Numbered from the stretch's first letter, positions 23,219-33,250 are shown. The stretch is DNA of 37,958 bases from an uncultured Oscillospiraceae bacterium (GCA_905235655.1 CAJOMA010000001.1:1-37958), one strand, 5' to 3'. Program-made: numbers and translations. Notes: generated from the sequence alone by a model not told the origin.

Positions 23219-23380
23219 ATGGAAAACAAGAAGCTTGACAAGCAGGAAAAACTTGAGGACGTAGTGCTCGAACTGACGCAGGACGAGCTTGCAAGGGTCA
23301 CCGGCGGCGACGATCCCTTTGCCAATACAGACCGCGTACCCGAGCAGCCGATCGACGATGAGCTGCGTGAAGACGGCTGA
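23219..23380 (+). CDS. double-glycine leader peptide (53 residues), probable C39 substrate
   Basis: The leader is rich in Lys and Glu and ends VVLELTQDELARVTGG, the canonical double-glycine pattern (Leu, Leu, Val and Gly-Gly in register), cut after residue 30. The predicted 23-residue product starts DDPFANTDRVPEQP and is strongly acidic, with no Cys and few Ser/Thr, so it is not a lanthipeptide and probably unmodified. AGGGAGG eight bases before the ATG is an excellent ribosome site. The gene sits 26 bp after the subtilisin and 72 bp before the giant protein. The C39 transporter on the other arm is the obvious exporter. Bacteriocin, signal or assembly factor are all open. Confidence 0.87.
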   Translation: MENKKLDKQEKLEDVVLELTQDELARVTGGDDPFANTDRVPEQPIDDELREDG

Positions 23381-23403
23381 GGCACCAAACCTTCTTCGCA
23401 TAC

Positions 23404-23422
23404 GGGGGGAGCATATCCCCCT
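23404..23422 (+). terminator. short hairpin between peptide and giant gene
   Basis: A 6-bp GC-rich stem (GGGGGA with TCCCCC, 5-nt loop) followed by a weak CTCTT. It could lower transcription into the giant gene relative to the peptide, or protect the upstream mRNA. Confidence 0.4.
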
Positions 23423-23452
23423 CTTACATCAAATGAAAGTGATGGGAAAACC

Positions 23453-26400
23453 ATGAAAAAAACGTTGTCGCGGCTGCTTTCCGCATGCCTCTGCATGTTG
23501 ATGCTCTTCCAGAGCTCCGAGGGCATCATTGCCCCCGTTTACGCAGACCCCGTAATCGACATTCCGCTCTCTGTGCCGCAGACGCTGCAGGACGGCGGCA
23601 ACTATTTCTTCGTCCGCGAGGATTACAGCATATCCGAAAAAAGCGAAGGAAAGCTCTATATCCCCGTCCAGAGAACCGGCGACCTCAGCGCGGAAGCGGA
23701 CATTACCCTGAAGCTGGTGGATATGACCGCCCATTACGGCGTCAACTACACCGCAGAAATACATAACGCCGAGCTTGATCCCACGATGGAGCTGGGCGGC
23801 GTCGCCGTGGTGGACCTGTTCCTGAACGGCGAATACGAGGAGATCGACCCCGACGAGTACAACGACGCGATCGGGCAGGCGGTCTATGAGGCAGGCGGCG
23901 CGGACCTCCTGTCGGCCGACGGCGAGGTCATCGGACATTTAACGGGCTTTCCGCTCGATGACGAGGGCAACCCTGTTTTGACAGAGGAAGCGGCAGCCGG
24001 CGCAGCAAATAGCAACGTGACGCCCGAAGCAGCGCCGCAGGCGATAGCTGCCGACGCAGCCACGTCTGACGCGCAGTCGCTGCGCGCGGCGAGGGATTCT
24101 TATACCGGCACGGTCTCCGACCGTCAGCAGTTAGAGGGGCCTGCCGGCTTTGCAGACGCCCTGTCTGGCGCAAATCCGCTCTCCGGGACGGAGGCGGTGG
24201 CAGAGCAGGCCGTTGAGGACGCCTACCCGGGCAGAGATTACACCCTGCATTTTGACGCCGGAGAGGAAGCCAAATTTCTGGTCGTCACACCCCTGTATTC
24301 CGAAGCGGCAGAGGGCGACAGCATCATCATGCTGATCCTCAAGGATCTGCCGGAGGGCTACACCGCGCCGGAGAACTTCAATCTGCGCTCGGTCGTCATC
24401 AGCGACGAGGACCCGCGGACGCCGGTCACGGTCAGCTTTGCGCAGGCGGAAATCAAGGCAGAAAACGGCACCGCCTCCATCACGGTCACCCGTGAAGGGC
24501 GCGTCAATTCCGTGGTCGGCGTGATGCTCCAGTCCGCCGACGGCACCGCGACCGCCGGCGACGACTACGGCGGCGTCGGCGCGAAGCTCTATTTCTCCAT
24601 GGGCGTCACGCAGCGCACCGTGGAGCTCCCTGTGACCCACGACGTCACGGAGAAGGATTTTAAGGTCTATCTCTCGCCGCTGCCCGACGACGGCGGCGTC
24701 ACGATCGGCACGTCCTCTGCGCGGGTCGTCATCCCCGCCGCAGAACGCGAGGCGGAGCTGATGGAGGCGAAGGACGCCGACCGCCTTGGCGATCAGTGGA
24801 ACCTGCAGGATCGTTTCGACGAAAAGTCGAGCCATGTCAGCTACCGGAATAACGGCTACGGCCTGTATATGGAGACGGAGGAGGACAAGTGCTGCGGCGA
24901 ATACTTCGATGTTTACGTTTCCAGCAGCTATGCATGGGACGGTATCAGCGTCTATTGCAAGCTCCATACCTGGTACTCCATGATTCAGTTTATTATCCGA
25001 ACGTGGGGACGGAGCACGAGCTCGTGGACCACGCTCTATGATCATAAATACGGAGACTGCGAGACCAAGGACAACCAGACCGTAGAGGTCTATTACGGAA
25101 CGGAGGAAACTCCGAGCTATATCAGACTCAAGGACTGGTGCTACGAGGTGCACAACGGCTTCCGTGACAGCTATACGGACCTCACGATCTATTCCGTCCG
25201 GCCAATCAAGCGCAAGTTCACCGTCCAGTTACAGCAGCCGCAGGTTCTGCACTATGAGGGCTTGACGGACGAGCAGATTCTGGACAGCTACGAGCACGTC
25301 GTGCTGGATGACAGCTTTGAGACGACCGGCACCTACTGGACGAACGGACATTTTTCCGTTTCCCGTCTGGGATCGCAGGAATGGTCCAGATTCTACCAGT
25401 TGGTCGCAGTGCATCCCACGAACGGCTCGACCTACACGCTGGGCACGAACAACGGCAACTCCGGCTCTATCAGCGTCGACCTCACCGAGAGCATCATCAA
25501 CGCGCTCGCGAACCGCGGCTACATTACCTGGAGGAGAGCCTCCAACGGCTCTTATTCCGGCACCATTCAGATTCGGCCGGTTTTCAAATACGTGAAGGAC
25601 GTCACCGTGCAGGTGCGCGATACCGGCTATGGCGGCGTGGGCATCGAGGGCGCGCCCGAGCTGCTTTGGGATTTCAATGCCGACGGTGCGATGAGCGCAG
25701 TGATGGGCGCAGGCTCCCTGCATAACGTCAGTTGGGCGGGAGAAAAAGATGCCGAGGGCAACAGCTATTATACCTTCACTGCCACGGCGGCGGACCCCTA
25801 CGTCTCCATTGATATGCCCTACGACAACGCTTCCAATCTCGTTTGGGCGGCGGTACGCGCCAAGAACCTCTGCAATGCGGACGCCATCGAGCTGTACGGC
25901 AGATTCAACGACAGCGGTCCCGCCAGCGCGTCGTGCGTCCACGTCGATTTGGAGCACGACACGCAGTGGCATACCTATCTGATCAACGTCCCGGAGGAGA
26001 ACGTGCGGACGGTTAACGCCTTCAAGGGCGAGACCATCACCCAGACGGCATGGAAGGGCAGGGTGAACTGGCTCCGGATCGATCCGATCTGGTATCAGAA
26101 CGGCACGGAGATATCCGGCGACCGGATCCAGATCGACTATGTTGCCTTCTTCCAAACGAAGGAGGCGGCGGAAATCTACCTTTCCGGAACGGGTGCTGCA
26201 AAAGTGCTTGCTCCCGGGAAGCATACCTTCCACTACGGCGACAAGCTGACCTTCCTGCCTGTCAATACGCCTGAAAGCACGGCTGCCGCCCTGACTCCCG
26301 TGGGGATCGGCTACCTCAGCCGCGCAGGCGGCGCCTCCGGTGCGTTGACCGGCGAGACTGATTGCAGCTATTTTGTGAAAAGTCTCGATCCAAAAAAGGA

Positions 26401-29400
26401 CGATTCTCCCACGTATCTTCTGACGGAGGATTATTATGAATTCTGGCAGGTGTTCAGCGATAAGGCAAATGCCGTGCGGCTCCGTGTGCCGGAAAGCGAT
26501 CTGCAGTATCTCGACACCGGCAAGGGCGTCTTTACCGGTCTGACGCCCACAGAGACCAGCGGCGGGTACGCGTACTATACGGTGAAGCCCTCCGTACTTA
26601 CAAACGAATTCATCGAGCTGACCGCGCTGACCAAGGACGGCACGCACGTGCCGCTGTGGTCGCTGCCGAACAACAGCAAGACCTACTCCGGCAACGTCTT
26701 CTGGTTCTATGCCGGCGTCAAGGCGGGCGACAACGTCGTTACCCTGCGCGTGGATCGCACCGCATCCGATCACGCCTACTATGCCTTTGACGGAACGGCG
26801 TACACCTCCACGCTGAACCTCACCACCGGACAAAACGCAGACGACATCATCCCCGTGAACGGAGCCGGCATCGAAATCCCGTTCGGCGGCGCAACCAGCT
26901 TCACGGACGGCGCCTTCACCACCTCCGCCATCTATCTCAAGGGCGGCACATGGCTGCGCTACCTTGTCTCCTACAACGGGCAGACTGCCATTCGAGAGGT
27001 CAAGCTCGCTGCGGCGAGCGCGCCGAAGCAGGACGCCGTCCATAACGAGCTGCAGGGCGGCGCGCAGACGAAGGTGCAGGCAGTGCCCGTGAGCCTCGGC
27101 GGCGTGCAGGTGCAAAGCTGGGCGGCAGGCGGCGCACGCTTTGAGAACGTGACCGTGAAGCTGAACGGCTTCAACTGCAAAGCGATCAGCGCCATGGAGA
27201 TGAACGGCAAGAAGCTGGAGATCGACGTCACCGTCGATCCAGGTCTTGGCTACCTTGGCACCGACAAGGACGGCAATACCGTCACCATCCCCGAAAAAAT
27301 CGTGGACGTAACGCTCTACTTCCAGAATCAGCTCACGGGCGAAGTCCACGGGGTATACTCCACGACCTCGGAGGAGGATGGGAAAAAACTGAAATGGGAC
27401 GCGCAGACCAACACCGCGACACTGACCATTATGGAATTCTCCCCGGAGAGCCCGACGCTCTACACCTACGGCGACGTGCTGATGGCAAGGCTGACCACCG
27501 ACCGTCACCCGGGCGGCCTCTCTTCGGAGACAAAAATGGTCTATCAGCCCGCCTCGACCGGCTTCACGGTCATCGCCGATCAGGACTTTGAGCCCAAGAC
27601 CATGGACCTCGAAGTGAACTTCGCCGACTTCCTCGCGGGCGACGGCTTGCAGGAAGGCAGCCGCCGCAGCTTCGGCCAGTGGCCGTGGATGGGCGAGATC
27701 ACCGCTGTCGTCCATACCTTCAACGTCCTCTCCGCCTCCGTGTCCGACCGCGGCGCGCAGGAGGTTATTAAGGCGCTGGAAGACATGGGGAAAAGCGGTC
27801 TGCAGTCGGACGACGAAGCGGAACTGATGGGCTTCGGCCGCCAATGGGCGGTCAGCGCGGCGGCGGTCGTCAAGGAGACCATGAACGGCGGCGTGCGCGT
27901 GATGGTCGGCGTGGCGTTTACCACCGGCACCGAGGGCTTCCAGAAAACAGCCAATCCCTACGAGGCAAAACAGAACTTCGATTTCTGGGACGAGTTCCTC
28001 AGCAGGGGCGTTCACGGTTACGGCGACCCTAACAAGGCGATGGAGAAAATCTTCAAGAGCACCTTCGGCGGGGGCGCGTTTACCTTCAGCCTCTATCTGG
28101 GACTGTACGTGGACTTCGGCTTTATCGCCATTCAGGATACCGACGCGAGCGGTCATACGGAAATCAGCCACGATCACGTGCTGCTCGGCGCAGGCGGCTT
28201 CGTCGGCGGCAAGGTCACGGCAGGCTATACCTTCGCCTTTTACACGGTGATCCCGTGGTACATCAACTTTGAGGCGGCGATCGACGTCACGGTCTTCCTC
28301 GGCGCAGAGGCAGACCCGAACAAAACACTGGACGAGGCATATTATAACTCCGATCAGGTCTTCGGCAACGACTGGGGCTTCAACGTGGAGCTCGTCGGCA
28401 GAGGCGGCTTCTCCGGCACTGTCGGCGTCGGCGCGTATAAGATTATCGGCGTTCGCGCCACCGCGACAATCGGCGTCAATATGGGCATGAGCAACAATAT
28501 GGGCGAATGGTATCCGTATCTGGACGGAACGAGCTGGATCAGCTACTCCACGGACTTCACTGCCACCGGTACCATCGACTTTATTTTCGGCTCCATCGAG
28601 CTCTTCAGCGCCTCCTGGCCGCTGCCCTTCAACGACGGCTGGCTTGGCTGGTTCCAGCAGGCGAGCCGCGCCGAAAAGCTGATTCTTCTTGCAAATAAAG
28701 GCATCAACGCCGGCCGCGGCACGGCGGCGGCTCGCGCAGAGGCGCGCAGACAGGTCGACGAGCTGGCGGCATGGCTGGATCTTTATACCGGCAGCTATCA
28801 GGACGTCCGCAAACGTGTCAACGCCGTGCAGGAATACTGCTACGATAACGGCATCATCACGTGGAATGAGTATAATTTGATCGACATGCTCCGCATGTCC
28901 GGCATTGTCGGTGGCGCGATCAATCAGGCGTACCTGACCGAGAACCCACAGGACACATCCCTGTCCTTCCACGTCAATGACCACGTCAATTCCAACTGGG
29001 TCGCGGACGACGCCTCCCTGATGTCGGCATTCGGACAGGTCAGCAGCCATCCGGTTCTGGAGAACGCGCCTGCGTCCACCGCCAGCAAGATCATCGCTTT
29101 GGGCGATAACCGCTTCCTGGTGACCTTCCTGAACGACGACAACACCCGTGACCGTCAGCAGGCGTATGCGCTCAGTTACTCCGTCTACGATGCAAACGCC
29201 GGCACATGGACGGCGCCGAAGGTCATTCAGGAGGACGAGACCGCAGACAGCAGCGCCAACTTAGTGGACGCGGGCGATAAGGTCATCGTCACATGGACAT
29301 CCGTCGCGCAGGAGAAGTATGACGCGCTCAAGGCACAGGTCGCCGAGGAGCTTGCCGCGCAGAACGGCGCGCCCGCCACAGACGGGCTGGTACAGGACGC

Positions 29401-32400
29401 TTTGGAGCGCGATCCTTCCAGACTGCTGGAGAAGATGGACGTATTCACCGCCCTCTTCGACAAGGCGACCGGCACCTTCGGCCCGATCGAGCAGCTCACG
29501 GACGACGATTACTTCGACGCCACACCACAGGCGGTCTACGACGCCGAGACCGGCGACTATATCGTCCTGTACTACAAGACCGCGCAGGACGACGAGGAAT
29601 ACGCGACCGCAGAAGACAAGCTCAACAACCTCCTCAGCTCCAACCCGGACGAGCATACTTATTCCGTCCTGTGCTATATGCTTTACAACAACCAGACTGA
29701 CTCGCCGGACGCCCTCGGCAACACCCACGAGCCGGGCTGGGCGCGGGATTACTACTTCCCGAATGAAACCTCCGCTTCGCCGGAGGCACAGGCGCAGCTG
29801 CTTGCAAGATGGAAGGGACAGCGCTTCCTCAACTCCGCGCTGCGCGACGAGGACGGCGGGCAGACCGACATGCCCATCTCCGATCTGGCCGTGACGCAGG
29901 GCTACAACGGACTGGCGGCATTCACCTTCACCGTGGATAAGGACTACAATCTGGAAACCCCGGACGATCGCGATCTGTATATGCAGTTCTATCGCTTCAA
30001 GGAGCACAGCATCTACGTTCCGATCAAGGTTGCAGGCGAGGAAGAGGTGGAGGAATACGACCCGCTCACCGGCGACCTTACCGGCACGGCGATGCAGGAG
30101 GTCGGCGTTTCCGATCCCAAGCTGATCCGCGCAGGCGGCTCTACATGGCTCTTCTGGCGGCAGGATGACGACGGTCTGCGCTATCTGAACATTTCCGCGC
30201 TGCTCAACGCGCAGGTGCCGGTCTCCGTTACGCCGAGCGGCGACGGCGAGTGGTACTATGACGGCAGCACGGAGATGACCTACGCGCTTCGCAGCGACGG
30301 CACCTTTGCCCTTGACGCCACTACCGGCAAGCCCTATCGTCCGGACGTGCAGCGCGTGGACTTCGGCTCCGTCATGACAGACAACGACCTCAACGCCACG
30401 GAGTATCAGGTCATCACCGACAAGGACGATAACATCTATGTGGTCTGGACCGACACCGCAACCTGCACCGAGGATTACGAAGGCATTGCCGTCAACTACC
30501 CGACGCTCGGCATCTACGCCTCCGCCATGATCAAGGAGGAGGATCGCTCCGGCGATAAGGAGGAGGGCGAGGAAGCCGTCTACGTCGCCGCCTGGTCCAA
30601 GCCGTACCTCCTGACGCGGGACAACAGCTACAACGACGGCATGTCCATCGCACTGGCAGACGACGGCAGCCTCGTCATCGTGCACAATCAGCTTCGCATG
30701 CTCTATGCCGACACCGAGGAAAAGCAGGCAATGATGATCGACAAGGGGCTGGCAGGTGTGCAGGAGATAGACGGACGGCTGTACTTCATCGGCTCTCCCT
30801 TCTATCCCTCCGACATCAGTCTGAACGTGACCACCTTCGCGCCGATCGGCTCGGTGGAGGCGACCGAGTTCCGCTTCTCTGACGACACGCCCGTCGCAGG
30901 ACAGACGATCAGCGTTGCCGCCATCCTCGAAAATACCGGTCTGACCGCCGCCGCCGGCTGCGACGTCACCTTCTATGAATGCAAGGACGGTCAGCGCGGA
31001 AAAGAGCTATACTCCGCCGAAAGCGACGAGCGCTTCCCCGTGAATACGGCGCGGAAGGTCGTCTTCGACTGGACGATTCCTGCCGACGGGCCAGAGGGTT
31101 ATACGCTGCTGGCGGTGAGCCGCGAGAAGAAGGCGGACGGCACCTATTACGATCCCATTGAAAACACCTCCGCCGCTTTTGCCCTGCAGGCGGTATATGA
31201 GCTGGCAGTGGACAGCGCGGTGCAGAACGGCGACAGCTTCCGTATGAAGTACCATGTCACCAACACCGGCAATCTTCCCGCGCCCGAGGGCTACAGCGCA
31301 ACGCTTGAGCTGGAAGCGCTCTACGGCGACATCACGGAACGCTACGGCATGGATGACGCCGTTCTGATCCGGGAGGACATCTCCGGGCTCAAGCCGGGTG
31401 AGACACGGACGCTGGAGAAGACTATCGAGCTTCCGGTGAGCGTCTTCGCATTCTGCGGCTACGACGCTGTTTCCGCGCTCGTGCGCGATGAGCGCGGCAC
31501 CGCTGTTGCCTCAACGGAGCATACCTTCATCACCATGGACGCGCCGATCCATCTTGCGCTGAACGACGGAAGGACGCTCTGCGTCGAGGTCGGCAAGCAG
31601 GCGCCGGCAAGCCTCAGCTACGAGTCCACCCTGTTTATGGACACGAGCGGCGCCGTGCTCTACTCCGTTGCGGATCCCGCGATTGCCAGCGTGGACGCAG
31701 ACGGCAACGTGCTCGGTCTGTCGAACGGGACGACGACCCTGACGGCGACCCTCCTTCCCAGCGGCTCGAGCGTCAGCATTACGGTCAAGGTCGGAGACGG
31801 GGACGACTGCCCGAAGGACAATACCTGCCCGATGGCGGCGTTTAACGACGTGAATATGAATGCTTGGTATCATGACGGGATCCACTGGGCGCTGGACGAG
31901 GGCGTCATGGTCGGCATCAGCCAAACCACCTTCTCGCCGAACACGCCGACGACCCGCGCCATGCTGGTCACCATGCTGTGGAGACTGGAGGGCGAACCGG
32001 AGCCTGAAAAGACCGAGACAGCCTTTAACGACGTCGAGGCGGGCAGTTGGTATGAAAAAGCGGTGCTGTGGGCGACGGAAACGGGGATCACGCTCGGCGT
32101 CAGCGATACGACCTTCTCTCCGAATACCGCGCTCACCAGGCAGCAGCTTGCGACCTTCCTGTATCGGTATGCCAAGCACAAGGGGCTGGACGTGAACGCC
32201 GGCGCAGACGCTGACCTTTCCGGCTTCACGGACGCAAGTGCGATCTCCGACTTTGCACGGCTTCCGATGCGGTGGGCTGTTGCCGCCGACATCATCAGAG
32301 GCACCTCTGACACGATCCTCAATCCCGGAAAGAGCGCAACCCGCGCCGAGGTCGCCACGATGCTGATGCGTTACTGCACCAACGTGGCAAAACTCGAATA

Positions 32401-32401
32401 A
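23453..32401 (+). CDS. giant secreted SLH-anchored surface protein (2982 residues)
   Basis: A signal peptide (SRLLSACLCMLMLFQSSEGI, ending near PVYA) is followed by two Calx-beta-like modules (about 58-105 and 322-430: SADGTATAGDDYGGVG). A galactose-binding-like domain follows (about 742-902), then many beta-sandwich segments and a glycine/aromatic-rich region (about 1530-1730: GGFVGGKVTAGYTFAFYTVI) that alternates like an amphipathic barrel or solenoid. Next come beta-propeller-like repeats (about 1870-2440: NNIYVVWTDT-type strands), two CARDB-like domains (about 2464-2690), a Big_2 domain (about 2698-2780) and three SLH repeats (about 2794-2975). It should be exported by Sec and anchored to the wall. 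Adhesin, glycan binding or a protease-processed scaffold are possible. The whole gene is open with no frameshift, in step with the SLH protease and GG peptide upstream. Confidence 0.9.
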   Translation: MKKTLSRLLSACLCMLMLFQSSEGIIAPVYADPVIDIPLSVPQTLQDGGNYFFVREDYSISEKSEGKLYIPVQRTGDLSAEADITLKLVDMTAHYGVNYTAEIHNAELDPTMELGGVAVVDLFLNGEYEEIDPDEYNDAIGQAVYEAGGADLLSADGEVIGHLTGFPLDDEGNPVLTEEAAAGAANSNVTPEAAPQAIAADAATSDAQSLRAARDSYTGTVSDRQQLEGPAGFADALSGANPLSGTEAVAEQAVEDAYPGRDYTLHFDAGEEAKFLVVTPLYSEAAEGDSIIMLILKDLPEGYTAPENFNLRSVVISDEDPRTPVTVSFAQAEIKAENGTASITVTREGRVNSVVGVMLQSADGTATAGDDYGGVGAKLYFSMGVTQRTVELPVTHDVTEKDFKVYLSPLPDDGGVTIGTSSARVVIPAAEREAELMEAKDADRLGDQWNLQDRFDEKSSHVSYRNNGYGLYMETEEDKCCGEYFDVYVSSSYAWDGISVYCKLHTWYSMIQFIIRTWGRSTSSWTTLYDHKYGDCETKDNQTVEVYYGTEETPSYIRLKDWCYEVHNGFRDSYTDLTIYSVRPIKRKFTVQLQQPQVLHYEGLTDEQILDSYEHVVLDDSFETTGTYWTNGHFSVSRLGSQEWSRFYQLVAVHPTNGSTYTLGTNNGNSGSISVDLTESIINALANRGYITWRRASNGSYSGTIQIRPVFKYVKDVTVQVRDTGYGGVGIEGAPELLWDFNADGAMSAVMGAGSLHNVSWAGEKDAEGNSYYTFTATAADPYVSIDMPYDNASNLVWAAVRAKNLCNADAIELYGRFNDSGPASASCVHVDLEHDTQWHTYLINVPEENVRTVNAFKGETITQTAWKGRVNWLRIDPIWYQNGTEISGDRIQIDYVAFFQTKEAAEIYLSGTGAAKVLAPGKHTFHYGDKLTFLPVNTPESTAAALTPVGIGYLSRAGGASGALTGETDCSYFVKSLDPKKDDSPTYLLTEDYYEFWQVFSDKANAVRLRVPESDLQYLDTGKGVFTGLTPTETSGGYAYYTVKPSVLTNEFIELTALTKDGTHVPLWSLPNNSKTYSGNVFWFYAGVKAGDNVVTLRVDRTASDHAYYAFDGTAYTSTLNLTTGQNADDIIPVNGAGIEIPFGGATSFTDGAFTTSAIYLKGGTWLRYLVSYNGQTAIREVKLAAASAPKQDAVHNELQGGAQTKVQAVPVSLGGVQVQSWAAGGARFENVTVKLNGFNCKAISAMEMNGKKLEIDVTVDPGLGYLGTDKDGNTVTIPEKIVDVTLYFQNQLTGEVHGVYSTTSEEDGKKLKWDAQTNTATLTIMEFSPESPTLYTYGDVLMARLTTDRHPGGLSSETKMVYQPASTGFTVIADQDFEPKTMDLEVNFADFLAGDGLQEGSRRSFGQWPWMGEITAVVHTFNVLSASVSDRGAQEVIKALEDMGKSGLQSDDEAELMGFGRQWAVSAAAVVKETMNGGVRVMVGVAFTTGTEGFQKTANPYEAKQNFDFWDEFLSRGVHGYGDPNKAMEKIFKSTFGGGAFTFSLYLGLYVDFGFIAIQDTDASGHTEISHDHVLLGAGGFVGGKVTAGYTFAFYTVIPWYINFEAAIDVTVFLGAEADPNKTLDEAYYNSDQVFGNDWGFNVELVGRGGFSGTVGVGAYKIIGVRATATIGVNMGMSNNMGEWYPYLDGTSWISYSTDFTATGTIDFIFGSIELFSASWPLPFNDGWLGWFQQASRAEKLILLANKGINAGRGTAAARAEARRQVDELAAWLDLYTGSYQDVRKRVNAVQEYCYDNGIITWNEYNLIDMLRMSGIVGGAINQAYLTENPQDTSLSFHVNDHVNSNWVADDASLMSAFGQVSSHPVLENAPASTASKIIALGDNRFLVTFLNDDNTRDRQQAYALSYSVYDANAGTWTAPKVIQEDETADSSANLVDAGDKVIVTWTSVAQEKYDALKAQVAEELAAQNGAPATDGLVQDALERDPSRLLEKMDVFTALFDKATGTFGPIEQLTDDDYFDATPQAVYDAETGDYIVLYYKTAQDDEEYATAEDKLNNLLSSNPDEHTYSVLCYMLYNNQTDSPDALGNTHEPGWARDYYFPNETSASPEAQAQLLARWKGQRFLNSALRDEDGGQTDMPISDLAVTQGYNGLAAFTFTVDKDYNLETPDDRDLYMQFYRFKEHSIYVPIKVAGEEEVEEYDPLTGDLTGTAMQEVGVSDPKLIRAGGSTWLFWRQDDDGLRYLNISALLNAQVPVSVTPSGDGEWYYDGSTEMTYALRSDGTFALDATTGKPYRPDVQRVDFGSVMTDNDLNATEYQVITDKDDNIYVVWTDTATCTEDYEGIAVNYPTLGIYASAMIKEEDRSGDKEEGEEAVYVAAWSKPYLLTRDNSYNDGMSIALADDGSLVIVHNQLRMLYADTEEKQAMMIDKGLAGVQEIDGRLYFIGSPFYPSDISLNVTTFAPIGSVEATEFRFSDDTPVAGQTISVAAILENTGLTAAAGCDVTFYECKDGQRGKELYSAESDERFPVNTARKVVFDWTIPADGPEGYTLLAVSREKKADGTYYDPIENTSAAFALQAVYELAVDSAVQNGDSFRMKYHVTNTGNLPAPEGYSATLELEALYGDITERYGMDDAVLIREDISGLKPGETRTLEKTIELPVSVFAFCGYDAVSALVRDERGTAVASTEHTFITMDAPIHLALNDGRTLCVEVGKQAPASLSYESTLFMDTSGAVLYSVADPAIASVDADGNVLGLSNGTTTLTATLLPSGSSVSITVKVGDGDDCPKDNTCPMAAFNDVNMNAWYHDGIHWALDEGVMVGISQTTFSPNTPTTRAMLVTMLWRLEGEPEPEKTETAFNDVEAGSWYEKAVLWATETGITLGVSDTTFSPNTALTRQQLATFLYRYAKHKGLDVNAGADADLSGFTDASAISDFARLPMRWAVAADIIRGTSDTILNPGKSATRAEVATMLMRYCTNVAKLE

Positions 32402-32425
32402 GGATAAACACGCAAGGATACGAAA

Positions 32426-32456
32426 CCCCCGGGCGTCCGTCGCGGACGCCCGGGGG
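32426..32456 (+). terminator. perfect GC-rich hairpin after the giant gene
   Basis: A 14-bp perfect stem (32426-32439 with 32443-32456), loop TCG, but no T-run. Its centre cgtccgtcgcggacg matches the core of the hairpin at 15845-15885. Confidence 0.7.
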
Positions 32457-32527
32457 CTGCTGCATTAACTCAGTTTTCGATTTCGGTGCCGTGGAGCAAA
32501 AATGCGGCGGGAAATCGTGAAGAAAAG

Positions 32528-33250
32528 TCAACGAATATAGCGGTCTTTCTTTGACATTCTGCCGACAAGGATATAGGAGGCGAGGAACATCACTGCGATG
32601 AATCCGACGAAAGGCCACTCACTGGTTTCGGAGCTTGCAAAATAGTCATACGCGCCGTGGAGCAGCGCGGGAAGAATGACGGACAGAATGCAAAACACAC
32701 GTGACGCGTTTCGGTTTCCGCGGTAGTCATGCCGCCTGGCGATCCCGTAGAAGGCACCCATAAAGACGCCGAAGCAGGCGTGACCGGGAATCGCGGTCAA
32801 AGCGCGGACGATCGCCGTGGAAAGCCCGTAAGACATCACGTAGCTGATGTTCTCCCAAAGCGCAAAGCCGAGGGAAACGAACACGGCGTATACCACGCCG
32901 TCATACTGGCAGTTAAACTCCGGAGAGTTCCATGACCGCCGCTTCAGCATAAGGTACTTCGCGCCCTCCTCGGCGAACGCGACAATGCCGAAATAGAGAA
33001 TGACATTGTAAATAGCGCTCTGCTGCGAAACCGTGCGGGCAAGGAGCTTGCCAAGCGCCCACTCCGCCACCAGTGCGATCAGAGACGAGAAAATCCCTGC
33101 CTTGACCAGCGTCCAGAGCATTGCGCCGGATTCCTTTTCCAAGCGATCCGAGCGGTAGGACTTGAGCATCAAAAGCGCTGCCGGTATCACGGCGGCAAGA
33201 ACCAAAATGACATGATACGTCATCAGGGTGGGCAGAAAAAAATAAAACAT
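32528..33250 (-). CDS. PrsW-like intramembrane metalloprotease
   Basis: 240 residues with about seven membrane helices. The PrsW motifs are visible: FAEEGAKYLML (Glu-Glu and Lys), ALWENISYV, IPGHACFGVFMGAFYG and LLHGAYDYF. Relatives cut membrane anti-sigma factors or act in stress responses; the substrate here is unknown. GGAGG six bases before the ATG at 33250 fixes the start; a longer in-frame reading runs antisense over the neighbouring genes and is not credible. Convergent with the giant gene, divergent from the reductase operon. Confidence 0.85.
   Translation of the reverse strand: MFYFFLPTLMTYHVILVLAAVIPAALLMLKSYRSDRLEKESGAMLWTLVKAGIFSSLIALVAEWALGKLLARTVSQQSAIYNVILYFGIVAFAEEGAKYLMLKRRSWNSPEFNCQYDGVVYAVFVSLGFALWENISYVMSYGLSTAIVRALTAIPGHACFGVFMGAFYGIARRHDYRGNRNASRVFCILSVILPALLHGAYDYFASSETSEWPFVGFIAVMFLASYILVGRMSKKDRYIR

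Noticed and set aside
22850-23380. 176-codon plus-strand frame covering the GG peptide
   Set aside because: Its first part is an out-of-frame shadow of the subtilisin; AGGGAGG and ATG at 23219 define the 53-residue peptide.
23219-23380. Lanthipeptide or NHLP-type microcin precursor
   Set aside because: The leader is far shorter than nitrile-hydratase-type leaders, the product has no Cys, and no modifying enzyme is in the locus.
25229-29050. Long minus-strand open frame (1273 codons) opposite the giant gene
   Set aside because: Antisense to a continuous, domain-bearing gene with signal peptide and SLH repeats; its composition (His, Arg, Val, Gly rich) is typical of a mirror frame in GC-rich DNA, and no ribosome site or domain is visible.
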